Positions 29,782 through 40,914 of a stretch of 64,000 bases of DNA are shown in pieces. How positions within the stretch are numbered: the stretch's first letter is position 1; every line of letters starts with the position of its first letter. The position numbers and the translations under genes are program-made. The stretch is from Chitinophagaceae bacterium (lineage in GTDB: Bacteria > Bacteroidota > Bacteroidia > Chitinophagales > Chitinophagaceae). The notes below the pieces were generated by a model, which was not told the origin of the DNA, ran no database searches, and was given only the letters and a program-made list of their open reading frames with translations. The DNA lies in the NCBI GenBank assembly GCA_024707305.1, contig JANPZZ010000013.1, positions 88,064 to 152,063 on the forward strand. The letters are read 5' to 3'.

Positions 29782-30798
29782 TTAATATGACCACAAATCC
29801 TGTTCGAAATTGAAAATCTTTTCCTTAATATTATCGCCTTCAAGCAATGCCAGGATCGGATCTTTAATGTATTGACGGATAGTGCGGTTACCGGCATTTT
29901 CAATCGTTGACTTGGTAATGTAACTGCTGAACATGCGGTTTTCGAAGAGCTCTTCCCATGTCATCCGGCTATTACCCATGTTTTTAGGGTTATAAACCTC
30001 ATATTTAGTGAGGATCGGACGCAGGTCGGGATAGTAAACCCAGAACATTGGTGTCGCTCCGGGCCTTTCACGGCCATCAGGGAAAAACTGTGATTTGAGA
30101 GGAGCAATACCGAGGATACGGCAATGCATGCGGCTTGATTCGCGGTCAAATACCCATTCTTCTTTGATACGGATTTTTGTTACGCTGTTGGGATCAAAGC
30201 TCGACCTTGTAACCACATAGCGCAGGATAACGTTTGGATCGTTAGGATCTACCATGGGAACTGTATCAGAAGAACCCTGGGTCATTTCCATGATCGATTC
30301 GCTGGTACGTGGCGTTGTAAAACGCTCGTCTTCAAATGCACTCACCTGGCCGGTATTAACAGCACGAAGCAGAATGTTTACGAATATTTCGCTTCCATTA
30401 TCACCTTCAGCTGCATAACGGAAAGGCTGGTTCATTTTTTCACGCAGGTCCAACTCTCTCCAAACTTTCTCTGCATACAGGGCATCGTCCTGACGCAGGT
30501 GCTCGTAAGGGAGTGGTGTCCTTCCGTTCACACTGCTCTTATCATAAGCATTGTCATTACGGAGTGACTTGCGTACAGCGGTATCTGCTACTGCGCTCGA
30601 GTCAACTACAATCGGAATGTTACCATAAGGATTGTAACCTGATACAGGCGCATTATTATTCGTCTGCTGCTGTGTCTGCGGTTGATTATTGTTATTGGTC
30701 TGGTTTCTGTTACGACCCGTACGCTGAGCTACAGCATCTGTCGCAAGCAGTGCCCCGAAGGCAGCCAATAAACAGGATTTTACAACAAGGCTTTTCAT
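29782..30798 (-). CDS. gldN: Gliding motility / T9SS protein GldN
   Basis: A 338-residue periplasmic component of the type IX secretion ring. Signal peptide (residues 1-25, ending in DAVAQ), then an Asn/Gln-rich linker (~28-50). The GldN core follows: TPLPYEHLRQDDALYAEKVWRELDLREKMNQPF, RIKEEWVFDRESSRMHCRILGIAPL and PMFWVYYPDLRPIL. GldN associates with the lipoprotein GldK at the outer membrane. It lies 11 bp after gldM and is the last gene of gldL-gldM-gldN. Confidence 0.95.
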   Translation of the reverse strand: MKSLVVKSCLLAAFGALLATDAVAQRTGRNRNQTNNNNQPQTQQQTNNNAPVSGYNPYGNIPIVVDSSAVADTAVRKSLRNDNAYDKSSVNGRTPLPYEHLRQDDALYAEKVWRELDLREKMNQPFRYAAEGDNGSEIFVNILLRAVNTGQVSAFEDERFTTPRTSESIMEMTQGSSDTVPMVDPNDPNVILRYVVTRSSFDPNSVTKIRIKEEWVFDRESSRMHCRILGIAPLKSQFFPDGRERPGATPMFWVYYPDLRPILTKYEVYNPKNMGNSRMTWEELFENRMFSSYITKSTIENAGNRTIRQYIKDPILALLEGDNIKEKIFNFEQDLWSY

Positions 30799-30809
30799 CT
30801 CAAATCAAT

Positions 30810-32346
30810 TTATTTAATATAATACACCAAAGAAGGCAACTTCTGTACACGGTTATCAACGCCCTTAGCACGCAGGTTGTCAATTGTAACCATTCCACCT
30901 GGCTTCAGATTCTTAATCAGGTTCAGCGCACGTGGAGACCACATGTTACCGGTTACATTCTCTTCAAGGATATCACCTGTAGCAGGATCATCAGCTGTGA
31001 TCGTAAAGCTTACAACTTCGAACTTCAACGCAAGTGGGAAGTCTTTGATATAAGCACCTACACCTGATTGTGCTTTGAAAGCACCTGCGGGAACGTTATC
31101 ACCTGAAGCATATCCACCTACTGTACCAACAGGCTGTGGAATAGAACGAACACGGAACTGAGACACACCAGCCACTTTACCATCCACCATCACAGTAATC
31201 TTCACATCATCCTGTGGAGCCATTACGTGAGCGATGTATTTACCGTTGCCGGTTTTTTCAAGACGGCAGTTGCCGGTGATTGAAGTTGAAATCCTGTCGT
31301 CACCACCACCGCTTGCAGCGATAGAGATTTTGTTAGGATAACCAACATACAATACGTTCATTTCATCGAGGGCGATAGAGGCGTTAGCCTGGCCAACTTT
31401 GTATTTAACGGTACGCTCTACCACTTCATCTTTACCAGTAAACTGGTTGAAGTAAGAGATACGTACAGGAACTGAATGTTCACCGATACCGCCACCAGCG
31501 ATTTTCATTTCAGCAAATCCTTCAGGGCCGATAGGCACTGTTGAATTCCCAATCTGAATCGTGGGCTTGGCATCTTTACTGAATGCACCGATACCTGCGT
31601 TAATTGTAATCTCTTCTCCAGGCATCAGATAGTTGGAGTTTTGTCCAACGATCGCTGCATAAGAGTCGAATACTACTTTTACCTCACCTACTTTATTGTG
31701 GCAAAATGCTACAATCTTGTTTTCTGCCGTTTTTACGTCATTCTGAAACTTGGTCAGGATGGTAATCGCAGCAACTGTAGGAACCATACGGAAGTACGCG
31801 GCTTCCCATGTATTGTTTCCTTTGTTAGTTGTAGGTGGTTTAGAAAGGTCGATCGGCAAAGAGTTTTCAAACTCTTTTGTGATGTCCGGGTGTATCGCCA
31901 GGACATTCTTTTTATAATCAGTCAGCATGCCGAGAAGTTTCTTTCCTTCGCCTTTTTTCCACCATAATGTGGGTAGCGATATCCAGATTATCTTCTTTGA
32001 ACTTTTTCTCAGGGTTATTGATATCGCCATCAGCGTCTTTCATGATGCGCGTTTTCAATACCTGGATATAGTCATATACTGATTTAGAATACTCAACAAC
32101 CTGTTTAGCGCGTGGGTTCCATTCATTGGCCCGCTGTGCTGTTTCAGGTTCTTTTGTCTTCTCGTCTAGCGATTTCATGATCGTCTCGGTCGACGCGTTA
32201 ACGGTAGCGTTGGTAGTCTCCAGGCTACGATTAACCGTTTTAAAGGCATTGAGGATCTCTGCTGCCACGTTCAGTGCTAACAGGGCTGTTAACACCAGGT
32301 ACATCATATTGATCATCTTCTGCCGGGGCTCGCGTGGTAAAGACAT
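30810..32346 (-). CDS. gldM: T9SS motor protein GldM (frameshift)
   Basis: About 512 residues after repair. One N-terminal transmembrane helix (MINMMYLVLTALLALNVAAEIL) anchors a long periplasmic part of helical and Ig-like domains (D1-D4 in known GldM structures). GldM is the shaft of the proton-powered GldLM motor and reaches the GldKN ring. The frame breaks near 31950: a run of six A should be five, giving HIMVEKGEGKKLLGML. The C-terminal half shows the KVGQANASIALDEMNVLYVGYPN stretch typical of the family. Confidence 0.95.
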
Positions 32347-32438
32347 GACGAATGTGGTTTTTGTTTAATTTAGAAATGGTGACACTTCAAAAATTCAAGG
32401 GATATGGATTAAAGTGTGAACCCTTTAATTGTTAGTTA

Positions 32439-33257
32439 TTAGTTGCGACCCTGCATTGCGCTGAGCATATTGCCATAAACATTGTTCAGGCGGCCCAGGT
32501 TATTAGCCAGGAGTGCAATTTGATCTTTTGCTTTTTGAGCGTCATCCACGCTACCCTGCATTGCTTCAGAAGCTTTGGTCAGGTTGCTATAGAACGTGTT
32601 CATTGCTTTCAGGTGATTGTTAGTATCCTGCAATTCCAGTTCGTAGATAGTATTGAGTGAAGACAGATTTTTTGTCAGCACCTGTACCTGCTCGTGGAAT
32701 TGTTTTGTACCGTCTGCAGCCTGGTTGAAATGAGAGATACCGTTGGCAGCGCCGAGGTAAGCATCTTTCATTGTTCCGAGGGCAGCAGCTGCTTCTTTTG
32801 TTTTATTGGTGTAGTCGCTTGTCGCAGCTACCACATCAGTGATGTCAGAGATTTTTTCTACTGTACCACCGAATTTCTTAAAGCCTTCGCTCAGGCGGCC
32901 AAGGTTAGCTGGAGTAATGTCAGCATCACGCAGCATATCTTCCAGTTTGTTCAGTGCGGGATTACCGCTATTACCACCACCGAGTGAAAGTGGAGTTGGT
33001 TTGAAGTTAGGATCCAGGTCGGGGTGAACAGTAATTCCGGGGAAATAGCGCTCCCAATGTGGTTCTTCCGGAGGAGGAACGAGGAAGGCCATAATCAGGA
33101 ATACCACGGCTTCGGCGATCAGACCCACCATGATGGCGTAGTCGGCACCAGGCCAGTGAAGAATCTTCATCATTGCCGCAAGAATTACGACAGCAGCGAA
33201 GAAGCTGAAAAGGAAGTTCATTACAACCTGACCTTTGTGTGATTTAAAGAAATTCAT
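32439..33257 (-). CDS. gldL: T9SS motor protein GldL
   Basis: A 272-residue inner-membrane protein. Two transmembrane helices near residues 10-30 and 38-58 flank HWPGADYAIMVGLIAEA. Glu49 falls exactly at the position of the glutamate implicated in proton coupling in Flavobacterium GldL. The rest is a cytoplasmic helical tail with a coiled-coil-like pattern. Forms the stator of the GldLM motor. Upstream, a terminator separates it from gldK, so it probably has its own promoter in the 25-110 bp before the ATG; I see no good TAnnTTTG box there. Confidence 0.95.
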   Translation of the reverse strand: MNFFKSHKGQVVMNFLFSFFAAVVILAAMMKILHWPGADYAIMVGLIAEAVVFLIMAFLVPPPEEPHWERYFPGITVHPDLDPNFKPTPLSLGGGNSGNPALNKLEDMLRDADITPANLGRLSEGFKKFGGTVEKISDITDVVAATSDYTNKTKEAAAALGTMKDAYLGAANGISHFNQAADGTKQFHEQVQVLTKNLSSLNTIYELELQDTNNHLKAMNTFYSNLTKASEAMQGSVDDAQKAKDQIALLANNLGRLNNVYGNMLSAMQGRN

Positions 33258-33333
33258 AAAGGGTTCGTTTTTGATAGTTTATTAAATTTTAACTTAAACG
33301 GTAAAACGCGTTAGAAATTGTTGTGAACAGGGG

Positions 33334-33366
33334 AAAAAAAGAGGTCGCTACGGCGACCCCTTTTTT
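33334..33366 (-). terminator. Terminator between gldK and gldL
   Basis: Stem GGTCGC / GCGACC (extended by CC/GG mismatches) with a 4-base loop and a run of seven T's on the minus strand, 17 bp after the gldK stop. It would separate gldK from gldLMN or set their ratio. Confidence 0.75.
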
Positions 33367-33382
33367 ATTGGGAATGATTTTA

Positions 33383-34692
33383 TTAGCGACGGCCTTTTGA
33401 AGGAGCTGCTGGCAGGTCGATCACACTGCGGAAACCGATATAAGATTTCGCAGAATCCTGGTACTCATAAGTGCTGGTACCTGTTTGCAGGTAATAACCC
33501 ACGTCTTTCCAGCTACCGCCACGGATGATCTTACGCTTCATCAGCGGTGGATCGTCATCTTTCGCATTCCAGCGAACATCAGGGTTCATATCATGCTGGA
33601 AGCTGTTGCGGCCTTCGTAGTAGATAGATGAAGTCCATTCAGCCACGTTACCCGCCATGCAATACAGACCAAAGTCGTTAGGCCAGTAAGCATCTGCACG
33701 CACGGTATAGAAACCACCATCTTCTGGATAGTTACCACGACCAGGTTTGAAGTTGGCCATCAAACAACCTTTTTTATTGCGAAGGTAATAGTTACCCCAG
33801 GGGAACATTGACTGTGAGCGACCACCGCGGGCGGCATATTCCCACTGCGCTTCAGTAGGCAGGCGGAAGTCGGACTCCTGTGTGCGTTTTTTGCCATCCA
33901 GCCATGCATTCAGGAAGTGGGTTCTCCACTCGCAGAAAGCAGTCGCCTGTTTCCAGTTCACACCTACAACAGGATAGTTACCAAATGCAGGGTGAGAGAA
34001 ATAACGCTTGGTCATTGGCTCATTGTAAGAATACGTAAAGTCGCGGATCCAGGCCAACGTATCAGGATAAATAGGAACGTCTTTTTTGATAATAAATGTA
34101 GAGCGGGGTTTGCCCTGATTTTCACGCTTTGCAGCTTCTTTCAGGTCAAATACTTCGGAATGATAGATGAGTTTGGAAGCGTCGATTTCTTTTTTTCCAA
34201 ATACACGATCTTCCGGAGCCAGCATCAGTGGAGAACCAGCCAAAGTTTCAATCACTTTGGGATCGTCCCACTTCACTGTTTTCATTTTTAGCCCAATCAA
34301 TTTTCTCCACACCGTCGTTATCCGGTTTTACATAACCCAGTTGGCGAGCAACTACAGAGTCACGTACCCAGAATACAAACTGGCGGTATTCATTGTTGGT
34401 GATTTCAGTTGCGTCCATCCAGAATCCACTGATAGACACATTGCGGTTACGCGCACTGAATGCATAAGCAGGATCCTCATCACTGGGGCCCATGTGGAAA
34501 GTTCCCTGCGGAATGTAAACCATTCCGGGGGGCTTGGGCAGAACGTAGCGGCTGCCTGGCGCAATGCCATGCACCTGGCCATCATTGGGCAGGGCACCAC
34601 CTTTGTTCTTTTTTTCCCAGGATTCCGCAGCCTGAAAGCATGATGATGCTCAACACTGCGACGAGGGCATAATTAGGGTTTTTCATTTTCAT
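33383..34692 (-). CDS. gldK: T9SS outer-membrane lipoprotein GldK (two frameshifts)
   Basis: About 435 residues after two repairs. Lipoprotein signal MKMKNPNYALVAVLSIIMLSGC, then a formylglycine-generating-enzyme-like (FGE-sulfatase) fold: PPGMVYIPQGTFHMGPSD, FWMDATEITNNEYRQF, LPTEAQWEYAARGG and GLYCMAGNVAEWTSS. GldK forms the outer-membrane-associated ring with GldN. Frame breaks near 34616 (seven A for six) and near 34288 (five A for four). Repairs give LGKKNKGGALPNDG and DWAKMKTVKWDD. Confidence 0.94.
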
Positions 34693-34711
34693 ACACTTAG
34701 AGGGTATTGGG

Positions 34712-34719
34712 CAAATATA
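34712..34719 (-). promoter_or_regulatory. Probable -7 box of the gldK promoter
   Basis: Reverse-strand TATATTTG matches TAnnTTTG exactly, 20 bp before the gldK ATG. A TTG lies about 23 bp further upstream, slightly farther than ideal. Confidence 0.5.
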
Positions 34720-34836
34720 ATATTTTGGTCTTTTGTTGAACACAAGGTTACAATTTTAATTTAAAAGGCCAAAGTGGCTTTTACGACGTAAATATTCTAA
34801 CGATTACTTACCTCATTTTATTGTTTTAACAGGAAA

Positions 34837-36918
<2,082 letters not shown>

Positions 36919-36925
36919 GAGAGTT

Positions 36926-36953
36926 CAAATGTAGAAATGTGAAAATATGCAAA
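36926..36953 (-). promoter_or_regulatory. Probable promoter of the DUF255 gene inside octamer-like sequence
   Basis: Reverse strand: TTG (36950-36952) and TACATTTG (36926-36933), a perfect TAnnTTTG, spaced about 16 bp. The sequence between them (CATATTTTCACATTTC) is itself octamer-family repeat, here in the opposite orientation to most other arrays. Confidence 0.5.
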
Positions 36954-36996
36954 TAATGGCCCAAAACGTGAGGCGTGGGAATCGGCAAGCATGATG

Positions 36997-37073
36997 CGGC
37001 AAACGGCAAACGTGAAGCGGCAAACAGCAAACGGCAAACGTGAAGCGGCAAACAGCAAACGGCAAACGTGAAA
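36997..37073 (+). repeat. Heptamer array, CGGCAAA family (11 units)
   Basis: Eleven 7-bp units in perfect phase. They show a 28-bp higher-order unit, CGGCAAA-CAGCAAA-CGGCAAA-CGTGAAR, repeated twice after an initial CGGCAAA-CGGCAAA-CGTGAAG. Degenerate copies lie on both sides (36966 and 37133). The last unit abuts the hairpin at 37077. Confidence 0.93.
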
Positions 37074-37112
37074 AAAGGAGAGCCCGGAGTTTTTAACTCC
37101 GGGCTCTCCTTT
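37071..37112 (-). terminator. Strong terminator after hemD
   Basis: A 14-bp stem GGAGAGCCCGGAGT / ACTCCGGGCTCTCC with a ~5-base loop. On the minus strand it ends in a T6 tract and terminates hemD; the other strand has only three T's. Confidence 0.9.
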
Positions 37113-37170
37113 GCTGCGATAATCATTTGTTAGGCAAACGGCAACGTGAAACAGGCGAAAAAAAATGTTC

Positions 37171-37226
37171 ACATTTCCACATTTCCACATTTCCTCATTT
37201 CCACATTTCCTCATTTCCTCATTTCC
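37171..37226 (+). repeat. Octamer array, WCATTTCC family (7 units)
   Basis: Seven exact 8-bp units (three ACATTTCC, TCATTTCC, ACATTTCC, two TCATTTCC) ending 3 bp before the hemD stop codon. The 311-bp gap 36919-37229 consists of arrays plus one terminator. Confidence 0.95.
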
Positions 37227-37229
37227 TCC

Positions 37230-38027
37230 TTACTTCTTCACGGTAGCTGCCAGAAACTTGTCCAACGCTGCTACCATGCTCGGTGCCTGTGGTTGTGGGG
37301 CTTTAATATCGAGTACCAGTCCGGCTTCTTCGGCTGCTTTAAAGGTGTTGCCGCCAAAAGCACCGATCACCGTTCCGTTTTGTTTAAACTTGGGAAGATT
37401 GTCGAAAAGGCTGCGGATACCGCTGGGTGTAAAAAAGCAGATTACATCGAAAGGAGTGCTGGTCAGCAATTCTTTTACATCATTGCTTTGTGTACGGTAC
37501 ATAAACGCAAGTGCAAATTCACATCCGTTTGTTTTCAACCAGTTCACAATCTCGTTGTCCTGCTGGTTTTCGGAACATACATAAATGAACTTTTCATTGT
37601 TCTTATGTTTGTTGATGGCATCAAACATACTCTTGTTGGTACCATCCGCTCCGTAGAAAACCTTTCTTTTCCTGTAGAGAATAAATTTCTGTAGATAGAG
37701 CGCAACAGCTTCCGTGATGCAGAAATACTTCGTATCCTGCGACACGCTTACTTTCATTTCTTCGCAGGTGCGAAAGAAATGATCGATGGCATTGCGACTC
37801 GTAAAGATTACCCCGGTGAAATTCGGAATATCGATCTTCTGCTTCCGAAAATCCCTCGCAGGGATACCCTCTAACCTGATGAATGGCTGAAACGCCAGTT
37901 CAACTTGATACTTCCTTTCCAACTCAAAGTACGGTGACTTATCGCTCTCAGGTCGTGGTTGGGTAATCAGGATTTTTTTAATAGTACGGGCCTTGTTAGC
38001 GCCCTGCTTTTCCCCGTTTTTTACCAT
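37230..38027 (-). CDS. hemD: Uroporphyrinogen-III synthase family protein
   Basis: A 265-residue two-lobed HemD fold: N-terminal KKILITQPRPESDKSPYFEL, FTGVIFTSRNAIDHFF at the first crossover, and C-terminal FDVICFFTPSGIRSLF with GAFGGNTFKAAEEAGL. HemD closes hydroxymethylbilane to uroporphyrinogen III for haem and cobalamin-type tetrapyrroles. Follows the DUF4271 gene by 41 bp on the same strand. HemD sequences are very variable, so assignment rests on motifs and neighbour. Confidence 0.85.
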   Translation of the reverse strand: MVKNGEKQGANKARTIKKILITQPRPESDKSPYFELERKYQVELAFQPFIRLEGIPARDFRKQKIDIPNFTGVIFTSRNAIDHFFRTCEEMKVSVSQDTKYFCITEAVALYLQKFILYRKRKVFYGADGTNKSMFDAINKHKNNEKFIYVCSENQQDNEIVNWLKTNGCEFALAFMYRTQSNDVKELLTSTPFDVICFFTPSGIRSLFDNLPKFKQNGTVIGAFGGNTFKAAEEAGLVLDIKAPQPQAPSMVAALDKFLAATVKK

Positions 38028-38068
38028 AATTGGTCCGCTAAATTGGGTGCAAAGTTAAGCATTTCTGC

Positions 38069-38965
38069 TTAAAACCGGAAGAGAAGAAGCCTGTAAACCA
38101 ATATCAATGGCGCCACTTCGAAAGCTGCCATGTATATAAAAAAGTGGAAGATGTTGAATTTAACCTCATTACGGGCTGCGCCAAAACCTAATATCAGGCG
38201 GTATAAAAACAAACCCGCAAGACCCACCCAGGAAATTACAAGCACCACAGAAAACAGCGGATCGTTTGTAAAAGCCAGCATCACATTAAACGGAACGAGG
38301 AAAATACCTATTACCTTGTTGATAATGAATACAATAAATATGTAAGAATCCGCCGCCTGCGACACATTGAATATCCAGCCCACAATCTTTAATGATACAA
38401 ACTTAACCAGGTAGATGGCGATCAGGGCAATTGATGTATACAGGTAAAAGAGCCAAAACGATGGAACCGGCTTATAACCAACATATTGATACAATATAAA
38501 ACTGAGATACAACCCCGCACTGGCCACAAAAAATATGTTGAAAGCCAGCGAAGGCAGCGGCGTCTGCATCAGTTGATCCTTTATCTGCCGCATTTTCATG
38601 GTGGTTCTGAAAAACACGCGAAACAGATCAGAGAAGTATTTGGCAAAAAGGTTTCGCAACAATGCAAATACCAGCAGCAAGCCAACAATTGCATAAAAGA
38701 GCGTTTCCTTGCCATGAAACACTTTTTCTGCGCTCGCTCGTACATCAGCCTGTTTGGTCAATGAGAAAAATGGGTGTATATCCCACACCTGCGGAAGTAT
38801 CGGCTTACGGAGATCCATCTCACCACTCGTAATCCTAGGCTCGGGCCGCATACTTCTTTCCGTTGAAACCGGAATCTCACCCTGAATCAGGTACGATGAA
38901 GAATCAGCTGGTGGAATTGCAAAGCTGTCGATCTGCGTCAATCCTGAAATTGACAGCACTTGCAA
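38069..38965 (-). CDS. DUF4271 integral membrane protein
   Basis: About 298 residues with an extracytoplasmic N-terminal region and five or six transmembrane helices (for example TLFYAIVGLLLVFALLRNLF, LAFNIFFVASAGLYLSFILY, FWLFYLYTSIALIAIYLV). Matches the Bacteroidota DUF4271 family, usually next to hemD. The start is uncertain: the frame is open upstream through a hydrophobic stretch (LRLLTICVLQVLSISG) likely to be a signal, but no ATG is found. A T8 run at 39028 may hide a frameshift, and TTG 38965 is the first usual start. Function unknown. Confidence 0.75.
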   Translation of the reverse strand: MQVLSISGLTQIDSFAIPPADSSSYLIQGEIPVSTERSMRPEPRITSGEMDLRKPILPQVWDIHPFFSLTKQADVRASAEKVFHGKETLFYAIVGLLLVFALLRNLFAKYFSDLFRVFFRTTMKMRQIKDQLMQTPLPSLAFNIFFVASAGLYLSFILYQYVGYKPVPSFWLFYLYTSIALIAIYLVKFVSLKIVGWIFNVSQAADSYIFIVFIINKVIGIFLVPFNVMLAFTNDPLFSVVLVISWVGLAGLFLYRLILGFGAARNEVKFNIFHFFIYMAAFEVAPLILVYRLLLFRF

Positions 38966-39048
38966 AACACATATGGTGAGTAAACGAAGGATACTAATTA
39001 GATTATTTAGAACGCAATGTTCTTTGTTTTTTTTGAATTTCCACGTTC

Positions 39049-40851
39049 TTAAAAATAATTCAGGAAACCAAAGTGAATTTTGGATTGTCGCAGGTTGAAA
39101 TCCATATCGCTTCTTTTGCCGATGGCCCAGGCCATATTAAAAATTCCAACCTTACTTTCAAATGCCAGACCCAGACCTGTACCGAAGTAGGTATACTTTA
39201 CATTTGCACCCTGGCTGTTATTTCTTCCCCATCCCCCATCCGTAAAACCATAGAAATAGGAGTTCTGCCCAACGAGGTATCGAAACTCTGCTGTGGCTAC
39301 TGCAAACTGCGAGAGATACTGGCTTTCTTCATCAAACCCACGCAACAATTTATAACCACCAATCTGAAACAGTTCGTTCCTGAAAATATTTCCACTTTGC
39401 AAAAAGCCTCCCTGCAAAGATGTTTTCAACGTAGTACGCCCTTTTGCACTCAGCGGAAAATAATGCGCGGCATAGGCTTCTACCCGGAATTGATAGGTTT
39501 TTAATTTAACCGTATCGTAAAGGCTTTCAAAATTGAAACCCGGATTGGATGGGTCTTTTAGTTCCAGTATCTGATTGTTCTTCCGAATCTTTTTTGTACC
39601 TGCCGTCGTTGTCAGGCGCAATTCATTTCCGCGTGAAGGATTGAGCCGATAGTTAGTGGAATTATAATCGTAAGCAACACCGAGGTTGATCGTATTCATA
39701 TCTGCTTCCTCAGGTAATCGATATTGTTGTAAAACCCGATTCAGGTTTACGCCATTTACAATTCCCTGGAAGCGCTGCACAAAGATTTTCCCTGTCTGCC
39801 GCGTATCCAACACATAACTGGCTCCGAGCTGAAAATTGACGTTTAAGAAAGTACTGTCTTTCCGAAACATATTGAATCCAAAATCCAATCCCAGCGGTGT
39901 TCGAAAAAGAAAGGGATGTTGGTAAGCAAGATTTAAACGCGGTGAATTTTTCTGCAGCTGCTGCCAGTTAAGACCAATGGTTTCACCAGCACCCAGTGCA
40001 TTTTTCAAATTGAGATTGGCCTCCCCTGTTACCAAAAGTTTTTTAGAAGAAAGCTGATCGGTGTTTGGTAAAAATCCAATCAACACATTTACCTGGCTGC
40101 TCTTTCTTTGTTTCAAATACAATTCAACAACTGAACCTGAATTAAGCCAAACGAGTTTGGAAGGCTGCTCTTCTTCTACATAAGGCAACTCGCGAATCAA
40201 CCTGCTGATGCGTTGGAGTTTTTCTTTGCTGAAAGAGGTTCCATTTTTGATATCAAGATATCGTTGCAGAAAATCGTTGCTGATTTTTGCATTGCCATAA
40301 ACGCGAATGCTATCGATCTTATAGGCGGGACCTTTATCAACTTTCCATTGCGCCTTTATACCTTCAGGCGTCATCTCAATACTATCGATCCACACTTTCC
40401 CAAAAGGGTGTCCATTGTTCTCCAGCCAGGTGATCATCCTGTTCTGCCATTCTTCCACTTTTGAAAAATCCATTAATCGGTTATCAAACACCTGATCGCG
40501 CCAACCGGTACCCTCCAGTACATCGGGATCCACACTGCGGGTGTCGATCTTTGCCCAGGTATATCGTTCGCCTAAGTAAAGATGTATAGTTGCCTGAAGG
40601 GAATCTACAAACACGCTGTCGAGTGATGCCGTAATGAAACCCTGGGTCTTTAACAGCCGTGGCAGGTCATTGAGGTAACGGAAACACTCGTCGCGACTCT
40701 GAAATTCTGTGGTAATATTTGCTGTGGCCGGCTTTGAGGCAGTGTCGCCATCAACGCGAATCACCCGCAAAGGATATTTCGTCTGGGCATGAAGAATAGC
40801 CGGCATTGCGGCCAGTAAAAAAAGCAATAGTATTTTTGCAATTCTGTTCAA
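39049..40851 (-). CDS. BamA/TamA-like outer-membrane barrel protein with POTRA domains
   Basis: A 600-residue Omp85-superfamily member. A signal peptide (residues 1-22, ILHAQ) precedes ~200 residues with POTRA-like repeats (YKIDSIRVYGNAKISNDFLQRYL, then FSKEKLQRISRLIRELPYV). A C-terminal 16-strand-type barrel with GYKLLRGFDEESQYLSQ follows, ending in FGFLNYF with a terminal aromatic. BamA itself is normally larger with five POTRAs, so this is probably a TamA-like or accessory protein. First gene of a unit with DUF4271 and hemD; divergent from hemW. Confidence 0.88.
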   Translation of the reverse strand: MNRIAKILLLFLLAAMPAILHAQTKYPLRVIRVDGDTASKPATANITTEFQSRDECFRYLNDLPRLLKTQGFITASLDSVFVDSLQATIHLYLGERYTWAKIDTRSVDPDVLEGTGWRDQVFDNRLMDFSKVEEWQNRMITWLENNGHPFGKVWIDSIEMTPEGIKAQWKVDKGPAYKIDSIRVYGNAKISNDFLQRYLDIKNGTSFSKEKLQRISRLIRELPYVEEEQPSKLVWLNSGSVVELYLKQRKSSQVNVLIGFLPNTDQLSSKKLLVTGEANLNLKNALGAGETIGLNWQQLQKNSPRLNLAYQHPFLFRTPLGLDFGFNMFRKDSTFLNVNFQLGASYVLDTRQTGKIFVQRFQGIVNGVNLNRVLQQYRLPEEADMNTINLGVAYDYNSTNYRLNPSRGNELRLTTTAGTKKIRKNNQILELKDPSNPGFNFESLYDTVKLKTYQFRVEAYAAHYFPLSAKGRTTLKTSLQGGFLQSGNIFRNELFQIGGYKLLRGFDEESQYLSQFAVATAEFRYLVGQNSYFYGFTDGGWGRNNSQGANVKYTYFGTGLGLAFESKVGIFNMAWAIGKRSDMDFNLRQSKIHFGFLNYF

Positions 40852-40914
40852 AAACGGTCAGTCCTGGTTAATTCACAAAACATCTGATTTACAAATATCA
40901 AACGAACACATAAT

